NCBI RefSeq assembly: GCF_900696045.1
Contig: NZ_LR216287.1
Span: 1,426,001 to 1,490,000, forward strand
Length of the DNA: 64,000 nucleotides
Reading direction: 5' to 3'
DNA from: Candidatus Nitrosocosmicus franklandus
GTDB taxonomy: Archaea > Thermoproteota > Nitrososphaeria > Nitrososphaerales > Nitrososphaeraceae
In this document: one piece after another, positions 18,926-28,404 of the stretch
How positions within the stretch are numbered: the stretch's first letter is position 1
Layout: every line of letters starts with the position of its first letter
The notes under the pieces: generated by a model
What the model saw: only the letters and a program-made list of their open reading frames with translations
Told to the model about the DNA's origin: nothing
The model's database searches: none
Position numbers and translations under genes: made by a program

Positions 18926-21133
18926 ATGGCAAAAGATCCTATTTGCGGTATGTTTGTTGAGGAAGAGGAAAGCTCAATTCATTATAAAAAGGATGGAATT
19001 ACATATTATTTTTGCTCATCTCAGTGTCTTAACGAATTTCTCGAGCCTGAGAAGGCTCTAAAAAAGTTAAAGGTTCATGTTATGATAAGCATAGCCCTAA
19101 CAATACCCATAGTTTTACTCAGTTTGCCTCATATGATCCCACAGCTAGGGCATATTTTACCTATGGAGATGATGGGATATACGAATTACATACTTTTGAT
19201 CCTGTCTACTCCTGTCCAATTTTGGATTGGCTGGAGATTCTATAGGGGATTTTGGGATGGTATTAAAGCTAAAGCATCGAACATGGATACTTTAATTGCA
19301 ATAGGTACTACTGCTGCATATGTTTATAGTGCAATAGTTACATTAATTCCGGGATACTTTCCCTTTACCGCGGTATACTTTGAGACGGCTGCAATAATAA
19401 TTACGCTTATTTTGATAGGAAGACTCCTAGAAACAAAGACAAAGGAAAAAGCCTCTTATGCTGTCAGAAAGCTGCTAGATTTAAAGCCACGAACTGCTCG
19501 AGTACTAAGAGCAGTTATAAGAGAAAAAAATGATACAAATAAAAGTAATGAAAGTTCAACATTGGATAATCCGGGTCTAAAATTAGTTTCAAAGGAATTC
19601 AAGGAAATAGAAATTCCAGTCGAAGAAGTAATAGAAGGAGACTTGATGGTTATACGACCCGGCGAAAGAATTCCAACTGACGGAATTATAATCGATGGCT
19701 CTTCATCCATAGACGAATCTGCAATAACAGGAGAAAGTATACCCGTAGACAAAGTAAAAGGAGATGAGGTAATAGGCGCTACTATCAATAAGAACGGTTT
19801 ACTAAAAGTAAGAGCAACTAAAGTTGGTCAAGATACAGTCTTATCTCACATCATTACCTTAGTGGAAGAAGCCAAAACAGGAAAAGCAAAGCTGGAAAAA
19901 ATGGTCGACCAGGTTGCTAAATATTTTGTTCCTGCAATCATAATAATAGCAGTGGGAGTTTTTCTTGGATGGTACTTTGTAGGAAACGCTGGATTGACAT
20001 ATTCTATACTGGCTTTTGTGTCAGTAATGATAATTGCATGTCCATGTGCGTTGGGATTGGCAACTCCTGCAGCTTTAATGATGGGTGCCGGAAAAGGTGC
20101 TGAAAACGGAATCTTGTATAAGGGTGGTGAACAGATAGAGATAGCAAGTAAAGTTAATACAATAGTATTTGATAAAACTGGAACACTAACAGAAGGAAAA
20201 CCTTCTGTTACCGATATTATATCACTTGATCAGATCGATAATCTCGGACTCTTAAAACTAGCATCAATGGCAGAGTCTGGGTCTGAACATCCATTGGCTC
20301 AGGCGGTCATTGATAGAGCAAAAAAAGAAGGAATTGAAACGATAGCTTCTCCCGATTCATTTAAGGCAGTAGCAGGACATGGCCTTCAAGCCGCATACTC
20401 TAATCAAAAGATAATTATCGGAAATAGAAAAATGATGTATGACAACAAAGTGCCTATTGATAAAGACGTAGAAACAAGACTGGCACAACTGGAGCAAGAA
20501 GGTAGGACTGCCGTCTTAGTTTCGGTAAATAATCGCTTGTCTGGAATAATTGCAATATCTGATACCATCAAAAAGGGAGCAAAAGAAGTGATAGAAGTAT
20601 TAAAAAAACAAAGGATCGAACCAATAATGCTTACAGGAGATAATGAAAGAACTGCCAAGGCTGTGGCCTCCAAGATCGGAATAGATAGGGTAATAGCACA
20701 GGTATTGCCGCATCAAAAGGAAGCGATTGTAGATGATTTGAAGACAAAAGAAAATAAAGTTGTGGCCATGGTAGGTGATGGAATTAATGATGCACCTGCT
20801 TTAGCAAGAGCTGATTTGGGAATTGCCATAGGTTCTGGAACTGATGTAGCTAAAGAAACTGGTGGCATCATTTTAATTAAGAATGATATTCGACATGTAA
20901 TAACTGCACTGGAACTTGGAAGGAAAACTGTTTTAAAAATAAAACAAAACCTGTTTTGGGCCTTTGTTTATAATACTGGATTAATTCCAGTTGCAGCTGG
21001 TATTCTTGTTCCTTTTTTTGGACTTTCAGTATTTGGCTGGCTTCCAATCCTTGCAGGTATAGCAATGGCCATGAGTTCAGTAACAGTAGTTACAAACTCT
21101 CTACTACTAGGAAGATATAAACCTAAAGAATAG
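18926..21133 (+). CDS. copA: Cu(I)-exporting P1B-type ATPase
   Basis: A 735-residue P-type ATPase. It starts with a YHS/TRASH metal-binding domain (Cys7, Cys30, Cys34) rather than an HMA domain. Eight membrane helices carry the copper signature: CPC at 372-374 in ACPCALGLATPAA, the YN of FVYNTGLIP in TM7 and MAMSSVTVVTNS in TM8. The phosphorylated Asp416 lies in DKTGT, TGES is in the actuator domain, GSEHPLA in the nucleotide domain and MVGDGINDAPAL in the hinge. It pumps Cu(I) out of the cytoplasm. The promoter carries the shared operator. A Lys/Asn/Ser-rich insert of about 20 residues sits in the actuator domain near residues 195-212. Confidence 0.95.
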   Translation: MAKDPICGMFVEEEESSIHYKKDGITYYFCSSQCLNEFLEPEKALKKLKVHVMISIALTIPIVLLSLPHMIPQLGHILPMEMMGYTNYILLILSTPVQFWIGWRFYRGFWDGIKAKASNMDTLIAIGTTAAYVYSAIVTLIPGYFPFTAVYFETAAIIITLILIGRLLETKTKEKASYAVRKLLDLKPRTARVLRAVIREKNDTNKSNESSTLDNPGLKLVSKEFKEIEIPVEEVIEGDLMVIRPGERIPTDGIIIDGSSSIDESAITGESIPVDKVKGDEVIGATINKNGLLKVRATKVGQDTVLSHIITLVEEAKTGKAKLEKMVDQVAKYFVPAIIIIAVGVFLGWYFVGNAGLTYSILAFVSVMIIACPCALGLATPAALMMGAGKGAENGILYKGGEQIEIASKVNTIVFDKTGTLTEGKPSVTDIISLDQIDNLGLLKLASMAESGSEHPLAQAVIDRAKKEGIETIASPDSFKAVAGHGLQAAYSNQKIIIGNRKMMYDNKVPIDKDVETRLAQLEQEGRTAVLVSVNNRLSGIIAISDTIKKGAKEVIEVLKKQRIEPIMLTGDNERTAKAVASKIGIDRVIAQVLPHQKEAIVDDLKTKENKVVAMVGDGINDAPALARADLGIAIGSGTDVAKETGGIILIKNDIRHVITALELGRKTVLKIKQNLFWAFVYNTGLIPVAAGILVPFFGLSVFGWLPILAGIAMAMSSVTVVTNSLLLGRYKPKE

Positions 21134-21197
21134 AGAAGCATCTTTTATTTTTAAGATTTTGATGCTATATTGTTTTATTAAGACCCGCGGTTGTGAT

Positions 21198-22550
21198 TTA
21201 CAAATTTGTTTTTATTGATAGGGCTTCATTATTTCCAGGAGATCTATCTTGCCAGACGACAAACAGTTTATTGTCGGATGATAAGATTGTCATTGAAGGG
21301 CACTCAGATATTCCAGCATTGTTACTTATATTAACTGATTCACTAAAAAACGAGTCTCCCATATTCTGGCTTCCCATAAGAAATATATCTTGATTTCCTT
21401 CGACAGTATTATCGAGCGGCGTAGCTTGTATTGCAACAATTAATTTATCAGAGTCATGAATAATGTCTACATTCAGAGGATTTAGAAATTGACCTTGTAT
21501 AAAAGACGGTTTTGTAAAACTGTTGCCATTATCTGTGCTTTTAGTAAAATAGATACCATCTCCTGTCAAATTATCGGTACTAATGTTTTCGTTTGTTAAT
21601 GCTTGAGCGGAATTATGATTAGTAGTAGAAGGATCAGGAGAACCCCAAACAACATATACATTGTTATCGCTGGTGTCTATTTGCAACTCGCCAGGCTTTT
21701 CATTGGTGTTTAAACGAATTTCATTGTCAAAACTACTGCCATTGTCATGAGATTTAACAAAAAAGATTCCTCCCTCCGTGTTGTTTACTCCTACAATCGA
21801 TCTATCACCGCTATCAATATTCCACGCTATATACACATTCTCTTGAGAGGAGGAAATCTTTGGAAAAGACGTCTTTCCAGCATTGTTTGAAAGATTTATT
21901 ACATCTCCAAAAGTTTGACCACCATCGTTACTTGCGATAAATGATATACTACTATTACCTTGTGTAAGTTTTTGAGCATCCTGCCATACGACGTACACAT
22001 TATCGCCTGATACCGAAATCTCTTGATTATACGAATCAGCTGTATTGTTTGAAAGATTTATTACATCTCCAAAAGTTTGACCACCATCGTTACTTGTGAT
22101 AAAATAAATTTCTCGATTAAGTGAAGTGTCGTCTGCCCAAACTATGTAAACATTGTTTCCGTTGACAGCCATTTGTGGATGTTCAGAAAATCCCGTATTG
22201 TTTGAAAGATTTATTACATCTCCAAAAGTTTGACCACCATCGTTACTTGTTTTAAATAAGATATCATAATTCATTCGATTATGACCAAATAGATTATCTT
22301 GCCAAACAACAAATACCTTATTTTCTGATGATTCGGTCTGAGGATATACCGAATCACCTAGATTGTCACTTACATTTTGAATAACAAAAATATTGTTATA
22401 CTCATCGCCGTCACCCTCTTTAACCTGCGAGTAAGATAACAATTCGGTGTCTACAGCAAGCAATGAAAGAGTTGAGAATATTGTCAATAAGCAAAATATG
22501 TATAAATAATTTTGCTTTCTATGTAAAAACATAAAGTATAATTTGACCAT
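21198..22550 (-). CDS. Secreted BNR/sialidase-type beta-propeller repeat protein
   Basis: A 450-residue protein with an N-terminal signal/anchor (about 15-35) and a series of blades with Asp-box-like units SNDGGQTFGDVINLSNN and VYVVWQD. Repeats of this type form six- or seven-bladed propellers. No sialidase catalytic Arg triad is evident, so a binding or structural role outside the cell is more likely than glycosidase activity. Three blades share an exact 52-bp DNA segment, a sign of recent internal duplication. The frame's start is at 22550, with the hydrophobic segment well placed. Confidence 0.75.
   Translation of the reverse strand: MVKLYFMFLHRKQNYLYIFCLLTIFSTLSLLAVDTELLSYSQVKEGDGDEYNNIFVIQNVSDNLGDSVYPQTESSENKVFVVWQDNLFGHNRMNYDILFKTSNDGGQTFGDVINLSNNTGFSEHPQMAVNGNNVYIVWADDTSLNREIYFITSNDGGQTFGDVINLSNNTADSYNQEISVSGDNVYVVWQDAQKLTQGNSSISFIASNDGGQTFGDVINLSNNAGKTSFPKISSSQENVYIAWNIDSGDRSIVGVNNTEGGIFFVKSHDNGSSFDNEIRLNTNEKPGELQIDTSDNNVYVVWGSPDPSTTNHNSAQALTNENISTDNLTGDGIYFTKSTDNGNSFTKPSFIQGQFLNPLNVDIIHDSDKLIVAIQATPLDNTVEGNQDIFLMGSQNMGDSFFSESVNISNNAGISECPSMTILSSDNKLFVVWQDRSPGNNEALSIKTNL
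21883..22249 (-). repeat. Three exact 52-bp repeats inside the BNR gene
   Basis: Identical 52-bp units lie at 21883-21934, 22045-22096 and 22198-22249 (spacing 162 and 153 bases, both multiples of three). They encode the Asp-box segment SNDGGQTFGDVINLSNN. Exact DNA identity, not only protein identity, indicates recent duplication or gene conversion. Confidence 0.9.
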
Positions 22551-23706
22551 CTTTAATAATAGTTTAACTTAGATTTGAAATTCGACTGTGTCTAAATAGA
22601 TAGATAGATAGATATTATTAGTAATTTACACTTGTTTATTAGTGAACATATGAGAAAGAACAAAAGTCTTTGGTAATCACACCATCACCCTTAGACAGAA
22701 CAAATCGATCTAAAAGATAATCGCTTGATGCCAGTATAGATCTATTAGATATACTATAAGTTCTTTTTCAGAATATCCCAAGTCAAGGTGGTTGTTGTCT
22801 ATTGTTAATTAAGATCTGTGACTTTAATAATACTAGTCTTTAATTCAGACCTTTAGTTAAAAGTAATGGATACTTCGTTAAAATTGATAAAATAGAATTT
22901 ATGGCTTAAAGTGTCGAGGATTAAAGGCAGTAAGACTTGCATGACCAGAAACAGGAACAAATAATCCATATTACCTATGAAATATAACACAGTAAATGAT
23001 ACAATAACCGGGAAAATCCTACTATAATTCTTCTTACTCATAAGAAATTCATTCTCAGTACAGTTTTAGTGATATGACTTTTAACTACATTAGAAATTTT
23101 AAAAGGATAAAACACCTTTTTTCCAATAATTAGCAATTTATGACCATCCCAATTGGATGGCGTATGATTGCTAGATCTTCCTTTAGTCCTCCTTAAAGCT
23201 CATTGTATATGCTACATCATCTAAATACGTTCATCATGCAGCGGCGGCACCCGCACCAATCCCACTTCTATAATGACTTACTGTTTGAAAGAACAGTATT
23301 ATTGTATCATCCCGTATAATACCTCTATTTGGGATATCATACTTTTATACCAAATATCAGGTAGTATTTAATTCACTATGTATCTAATTCTACGACATAA
23401 TAGAACACATTCTACTAAAATAATTGTAATATGTTAATTAAAAAAAATTATCGTCAATGAAAAATAACTTAGATAGATGGGCATTTCATTGTAAGTTGTT
23501 TATATAATAACCAAAGAATAATTTATTTTGCAGATTTACTTTGGTAGTACTATAATTAGTACATGAATTGACCGACTTTTTGTTTGAAAAGGTGTTGTTA
23601 TTTTGATATCCCGCTCAGTATTTTGCTAGCACAAATGTACCCATCACCTTTCTAATCATCGATTAATCTTAAATAATATTACCATGAGGAATTAGGAGTA
23701 AGGGAA
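22551..23706. other. Gene-poor intergenic region with a short ATAG repeat
   Basis: About 1.15 kb. A tandem ATAG tract lies at about 22596-22614. An open frame at 22853-23041 (minus) encodes 62 residues with two hydrophobic stretches (VSFTVLYFIGNMDYLFLF); it could be a small membrane protein but has no further support. Confidence 0.4.
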
Positions 23707-24738
23707 TTGACCTGTACTATTTTGGCTTCTATGCAAAACACCCTACTAATGATAAGATCCACAAAGGATGGTTGGAAAACTTATGAATGTTTAAAAAATG
23801 TAAATCCCAGCAGCGTTGCATTTGATCCGCTCAAACCTGACAGAGCATATTGTGGGACATTTGATAAAGGACTTTGGAAAAGTGATGATAAAGGTCAATG
23901 TTGGGAAAAGACCTCGTTGGATATCCCGGATTCGCAAATAATGTCTCTCTCAGTGAGTCCCATAAAGAGAGGTAAAGAGGAATTTAACAAGTTATTGGTG
24001 GGAATGGAACCTAGTTTGATATTCATGTCAATTGATGGTGGTAAAAGCTGGGAAAAGATTGATGAATTTGATAAATTGCCATCGTCTTCTACATGGTCAT
24101 TTCCACCAAGGCCTTGGACACATCATGTTCGTTGGATAGAGCAGGATGTGAATAACGAAGATAATATTTTTGCAGCTATCGAAGCCGGTGCATTAATCAA
24201 AAGTATTGATGGAGGGAGATCCTGGATAGACAAGGCAAAGGATGGGCCATATGATTCTCATACATTGAGAACTCATAAAAAAGCTCCACACAGACTGTAT
24301 TCGGCCGCAGGTGACGGTTATTTCGAAAGCCTGGATTGCGGAAATACATGGAAAAGGAAAGTTAAGGGATTAGGACATAATACCTATCTATACAGCATAG
24401 CGGTGAATAATAACGATCCTCAAAACATAGTAGTATCTGCCTCTAGTAATGCTTGGAAATCACACGCCATTCAAGATTCGGAAACTTTCATTTATAGACG
24501 CAATTCTGATGAAGAAGGTGCCGGCTGGATTCCATCGATTGATGGTCTGCCTGGATCAAAAGGAACTGTTATTTCTATCCTTGAATCTCATCCAAAGAAT
24601 AAGGATGAATTTTACTGTTTGAATAACAAAGGAATATTCTTTTCCGTAAATTCTGGAGAGTCATGGAAATCATTAGACATACCATGGTCTAAAGAATATT
24701 ATTTGCAGCATCCTTGGGCGTTGGCACTTATAGAATGA
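23707..24738 (+). CDS. Cytoplasmic BNR/YCF48-like beta-propeller protein
   Basis: A 343-residue protein without a signal peptide. Repeated Asp-box units (SIDGGKSWEKI, SIDGGRSWIDK, SLDCGNTWKRK, SVNSGESWKSL, STKDGWKT) at roughly 45-60 residue spacing mark a seven-blade-type propeller of the WD40/YVTN/BNR-like glycosyl hydrolase superfamily (sortilin- and YCF48-like). Proteins of this type are often annotated as exo-alpha-sialidases, but no catalytic residues can be identified. The start is TTG at 23707. It is a single gene. Confidence 0.8.
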   Translation: MTCTILASMQNTLLMIRSTKDGWKTYECLKNVNPSSVAFDPLKPDRAYCGTFDKGLWKSDDKGQCWEKTSLDIPDSQIMSLSVSPIKRGKEEFNKLLVGMEPSLIFMSIDGGKSWEKIDEFDKLPSSSTWSFPPRPWTHHVRWIEQDVNNEDNIFAAIEAGALIKSIDGGRSWIDKAKDGPYDSHTLRTHKKAPHRLYSAAGDGYFESLDCGNTWKRKVKGLGHNTYLYSIAVNNNDPQNIVVSASSNAWKSHAIQDSETFIYRRNSDEEGAGWIPSIDGLPGSKGTVISILESHPKNKDEFYCLNNKGIFFSVNSGESWKSLDIPWSKEYYLQHPWALALIE

Positions 24739-24860
24739 CATATGGAAAATTCCGTTTTTGTAATTGGATTAATTCTGATAGTGATAGACGACTTTCATCA
24801 TTGTTATTATAATCAAACAATCAATGGTTGTACAAATCCACTTTATTGTACCATAAGGAT

Positions 24861-25463
24861 TTAATGTGGTTTTAGATACGATGATATCATATTCCTAACT
24901 TGTATCCAATATTTTCTATCATCTAAATCCCTGGATGGGCGCATGAATTTCTCAAATGCGATTCCATTAAATAGAGCCAAAAGTATTTTGGCCATTTCAT
25001 CTGTATTTTTTGTATCAAGTTGTAGTAACCCGTTTTGAATAGCTTCATCTAACACTTTCTTGATTGATTGTGTTACTTTGTCACTGCAAATTAATAATTC
25101 ATTTTTGATCTTATCGCTTCTCCTCGAAGCACACCACATCTCAAATAAAAATACATAGAATTCTGGATACTCCTTAAAGCTCATAATGCTGTCATTGATA
25201 ATATTATTTGTTATTTCTTCTACAGTTTTTCCTCGAATATCTTTTATCGTGGACTGAATAATTTTTTCAGAAGTATATTCCAAGACTTTGCTTACCAAAT
25301 CCTCTGTATTAGAAAAATAATAATGTAAAATACCTCTACTTACGCCTGCCTCTGCTGCTAGGGTTGCTATTGTAGTATTTTCACATCCATTTTTAGCAAG
25401 AACCTTTAGTGAAGTCTTCAAAATTGCATTTACCTTCTCTATTTTAGTTTCACAATCTATCAA
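24861..25463 (-). CDS. TetR-family transcriptional regulator
   Basis: A 200-residue regulator. The N-terminal HTH (about 10-58) contains NGCENTTIATLAAEAGVSRG and ILHYYFSNTEDLVSKV, the standard TetR_N pattern; the C-terminal part (about 70-195) is a helical ligand/dimer domain with EMWCASRRSDKI and ALFNGIAFEKF, similar to BetI/AcrR-like members. It is divergent from the broken flavin oxidoreductase gene. Two nearly identical 14-bp dyads in the 62-base gap probably bind it. The start is TTG at 25463; no ATG is suitably placed. Confidence 0.88.
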   Translation of the reverse strand: MIDCETKIEKVNAILKTSLKVLAKNGCENTTIATLAAEAGVSRGILHYYFSNTEDLVSKVLEYTSEKIIQSTIKDIRGKTVEEITNNIINDSIMSFKEYPEFYVFLFEMWCASRRSDKIKNELLICSDKVTQSIKKVLDEAIQNGLLQLDTKNTDEMAKILLALFNGIAFEKFMRPSRDLDDRKYWIQVRNMISSYLKPH

Positions 25464-25491
25464 TAATAGACATATGACTAATATAAATTTA

Positions 25492-25551
25492 GTTGGTCAT
25501 CCAACCAAAGATTAATAAATTACTGTGTACATAACTAGTTGGATGACTAAC
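25492..25551. promoter_or_regulatory. Paired TetR-type operators
   Basis: GTTGGTCATCCAAC at 25492-25505 and, in opposite orientation, GTTAGTCATCCAAC at 25538-25551 differ in one base of 14 and are each dyads (GTTGG/CCAAC arms). Centres are 46 bases apart. One site lies over the regulator's promoter, the other over the start region of the divergent oxidoreductase (its ATG at 25543 is inside the site). This placement fits joint repression by the adjacent TetR protein. Confidence 0.7.
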
Positions 25552-26922
25552 CAAATTGTAAAGTTAACAACCAATGAAATAAAAGATAACAATGTCAAAA
25601 ACATAGCTATAATTGGTGGCGGTTTAGCGGGGCTGACATCTGCTATTTATTTGGCTCGAAATGGAAAACAGGTTACTATCATAGAAAAATCGAGTCAATT
25701 TGGGGGCAGGGCTAGAACCACACTTAAAGATGGATTTTATTTCAATCAAGGTGCTCACGCTCTGTATATCAATGGAATTGCACCAAAAATCTTAAACGAA
25801 TTAAATGTAAAATACAACGGAAAAAAGGTTGATTTCTCTAAATACTACATAGAAAAAAAGGAAAATTGTATAAATTGCCTATGAAGAGGAGTCAACTTTT
25901 AACAACAAAGTTGCTCAATGGAATAGGCAGCAAGATAGAGGTTCTACTTTTTTTAGCAAATTAAACAAAATTAAACTTAACGATCTCAACTCACTGAGTT
26001 TTCAAGAATGGTTGGACAAAAACTTCAAAAACTCTGACTCGAAAGATTTCATAAAAATGCTAGGCAGAATTTCTACATATACACATAATTCAGAAAATTT
26101 GAGTGCCATGTTGGCATTAAATCAAATTAGAATAGCTGTGGCAGGGAGTGTTATATATTTAGATGAGGGTTGGCAAACTTTGGTAGATCAATTAGTTGAT
26201 ATTGGAAAGAGGAATTGGGTAAAGTTCATGTCTGGTAAGAGCGTAATTTCTCTTCAGCAGGATCATGGATTTGATAGACCAATCAGTCAACAATTATGGA
26301 AAATTAGACTATCGGATAATACGATCCATTCGTATCGCGATGTAATTATCGCTACTAATCCTTCTAATGTATATAGTCTATTAAAAGACAACATCTCGAT
26401 AGATCTCAAATTCCTTGACTGAAAAAAATCAATAGACCTGCAAGGGTGGCAACATTAGATATAGCATTAACCAATCTCCCTAATCCCGAAGTCTATGGTG
26501 CATATGGAATGGACACTCCTTTGTATCTATCGCTGCATTCTGCGTTTGCCAAATTGTCGACTGATGAAAATGGAGTTTTATTTCATGCAATGAAATATTT
26601 GGATTCGTCTACCAAGCCAAATCCATTACAAGATAAGCAGGATTTAGAGAGACTATTAGACGAAGTTCAACCCGGATGGAGAAAAATGGTTGTTAGGCAA
26701 AGATTTCTTCCTAGTATGATAGCATCTAATACTGTTATAAATAATAATGGAATGATGGAAGATAGGCCAAGCATAGAAATACCTGGAGTTTACAACCTAT
26801 ACATCATTGGAGATTGGGTAGGACCAGACGGAATGTTGGCAGATGCTAGCTTTGCTAGCGCCAAGGCTGTAGCTTTAAAGATTTTGAATGAGAAAGGCAA
26901 AATTGAACTATATAATGTATAA
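25543..26922 (+). pseudogene. Phytoene-desaturase-like FAD oxidoreductase, three frameshifts
   Basis: One amine-oxidase/phytoene-desaturase-like gene broken into pieces. The N-terminus has the FAD-binding IAIIGGGLAGLTSAIYLARN and FGGRARTT; the middle has VIYLDEGWQTLVDQL; the end has YNLYIIGDWVGPDGMLADAS, the family's C-terminal FAD motif. Breaks lie at an A-run (about 25856-25862), a T-run (about 25949-25955) and just before an A-run near 26422; each is repaired by adding one base, for example restoring GKLYKLPMKRSQLL. The intact product would have about 460 residues. Whether the gene is decayed or misread cannot be told here. ATG at 25543 is preferred to GTG at 25525. Confidence 0.85.
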
Positions 26923-27136
26923 TTATTACAGTGATTAAATTCTTCTTCCTTTATTCTCTACGGGATAAGTAATGCCATTTCAAAAATTATTCTCTTTATT
27001 TATATCAATTTCACAATATACAATAGTTGTTTTCTCATATTCAAGATAATTTTTTCAAGCCTGATAATACTGTTCAGGTGTAAAAGGCTCAGTCAACATA
27101 CTAATATCCATCAAGTGGCAAAACTTGTACTCGATC

Positions 27137-27725
27137 ATGACGACAACTATCATTTGGGAAAATAATAATAATAAAGAGTATAGTATAGAATACTTTAGCC
27201 TAAAATCTCAGATCGATATGAATATCATGAAAGGCACGGTAATAGCAATGTTAGGTTATAAACCAACACTAATTATTTATGAAATTATTACCGACACTAA
27301 TTGGAGAACTAGATCAGTAAAGATTAAACAGCAAACATCTAATGGCGAGATTAGATATATTTATCTAGATATCGATCAAGACCAAAACTGGAGAAAAAGT
27401 ATCAATGAAAGACCGTCGATTTTTCTGCAGTTTTGGATCTTGCTTCTGCCTCTGGTTTAAATGATATTGATCTTCAGATTACACCATCTACAAAACGTTA
27501 TCAATAAACAGATTGAATTTAGAGGTGGGTGAAATGCAGGAAATTGATGTATTATGGATTAGTTTTCCTGAATTGAATCTCATCCGGCAACAACAAAAAT
27601 ATAGTAAAATTAATGAGGGATTTTATATATTCGAAATCCCGAAGACTGGTTTCGTTGCAAAGTTAGAAGTAGATAAATTAGGGTTAGTAGTCAATTATGA
27701 TAATTTGTACCGCCGTTTAAGTTAG
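27137..27725 (+). pseudogene. Putative glycolipid-binding family protein (DUF1089-like), two frameshifts
   Basis: Three frame segments combine into one protein of about 195 residues. The first (ATG at 27137) has YEIITDTNWRTRSVKI and the DQDQNWRKS region; the middle, in another frame, reads FSAVLDLASASGLNDIDLQI; the last has TPSTKTLSINRLNLEVGE and GFVAKLEVDKLGLVVNYDNL. The TPxTNTLPIRRL-like motif and the final VDxxGLVxxYxxLY pattern are the signature of the putative glycolipid-binding family. One base is missing near 27415 and one in an A-run near 27496. It follows the broken flavin oxidoreductase by about 200 bases. Confidence 0.75.
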
Positions 27726-28037
27726 ATTCCATATATAATTAATGGTAACCATAACCAAATTTCGGCAAATATATCTCTGGAACTAATCCTTTGAAACAAA
27801 CTCGATCAATTAACTGTTCTTTTCTTTCTATAATAGGCATATTTTTGTTTATTATTTAACCGATAACCTGTTAATCAGATAAATCAGTTCGATTAGATAC
27901 ATTTTAACAACTTGCCGTCCACAATTGAAATAAAATTCAATTACCGTAAGGAAATTAATCTTTGCTGTCAAGAACAATAGGAGGTATTCTGACAATTAAC
28001 ATATAATTAATAAATAGCAAACGGCAATATTAATTTG

Positions 28038-28073
28038 ATTATCCATCAATTAATTATCTAATTGATGGATAAT
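28038..28073. repeat. Perfect 15-bp hairpin
   Basis: ATTATCCATCAATTA (28038-28052) and its exact reverse complement (28059-28073) flank a 6-base loop. The stem is too perfect for chance even in AT-rich DNA. It sits 21 bases before a second, longer inverted repeat. Confidence 0.85.
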
Positions 28074-28094
28074 GGTTGATTCTATTACGAAGAA

Positions 28095-28176
28095 ATTGTT
28101 TTAATTCTCATTTGCTAGGTTAATCAATAAGAATTATGAATAGAGTGGTCATAATAGAAATGAGAATTAAAACAAT
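28095..28176. repeat. Perfect 19-bp inverted repeat around a 44-base spacer
   Basis: ATTGTTTTAATTCTCATTT (28095-28113) is repeated as its exact reverse complement at 28158-28176. A further GGTTGAT / ATCAACC pair outside both arms (about 28074-28080 and 28181-28187) extends the symmetry. It may be a miniature inverted-repeat element, a remnant of a transposon, or a structured RNA. No gene lies within it. Confidence 0.8.
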
Positions 28177-28404
28177 ACGATATCAACCAATAGTCAGACG
28201 CAATCAAGATTGATTATGAGTAATACAGCATCATATAAACGCATGAGAAAAAAATAATTTAGTTACAAAGATGAAAAGCACAGTATTTCATATTTTATAT
28301 CAAATTATTTAGAGACAAACCTTCATACGGATGACCGCTTGGAAATGACATAAAAAATTTAGAAATATTATCATCAGGTAACAGTTCACGTTCCTATACA
28401 GATG

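Larger units (their letters stand above)
27726..28404. other. Intergenic region with strong inverted repeats
   Basis: About 680 bases with no gene, containing the two perfect inverted repeats listed separately (28038-28073 and 28095-28176). It ends at the target-site duplication of the IS6 element. Confidence 0.5.

Noticed and set aside
21198-24738. True sialidases for the two BNR proteins
   Set aside because: Asp boxes alone do not make a sialidase; the catalytic Arg triad and Tyr/Glu pair could not be identified.
28038-28176. CRISPR-like repeat array
   Set aside because: The repeats are inverted pairs with unequal loops, not direct repeats with regular spacers; no cas genes in the window.
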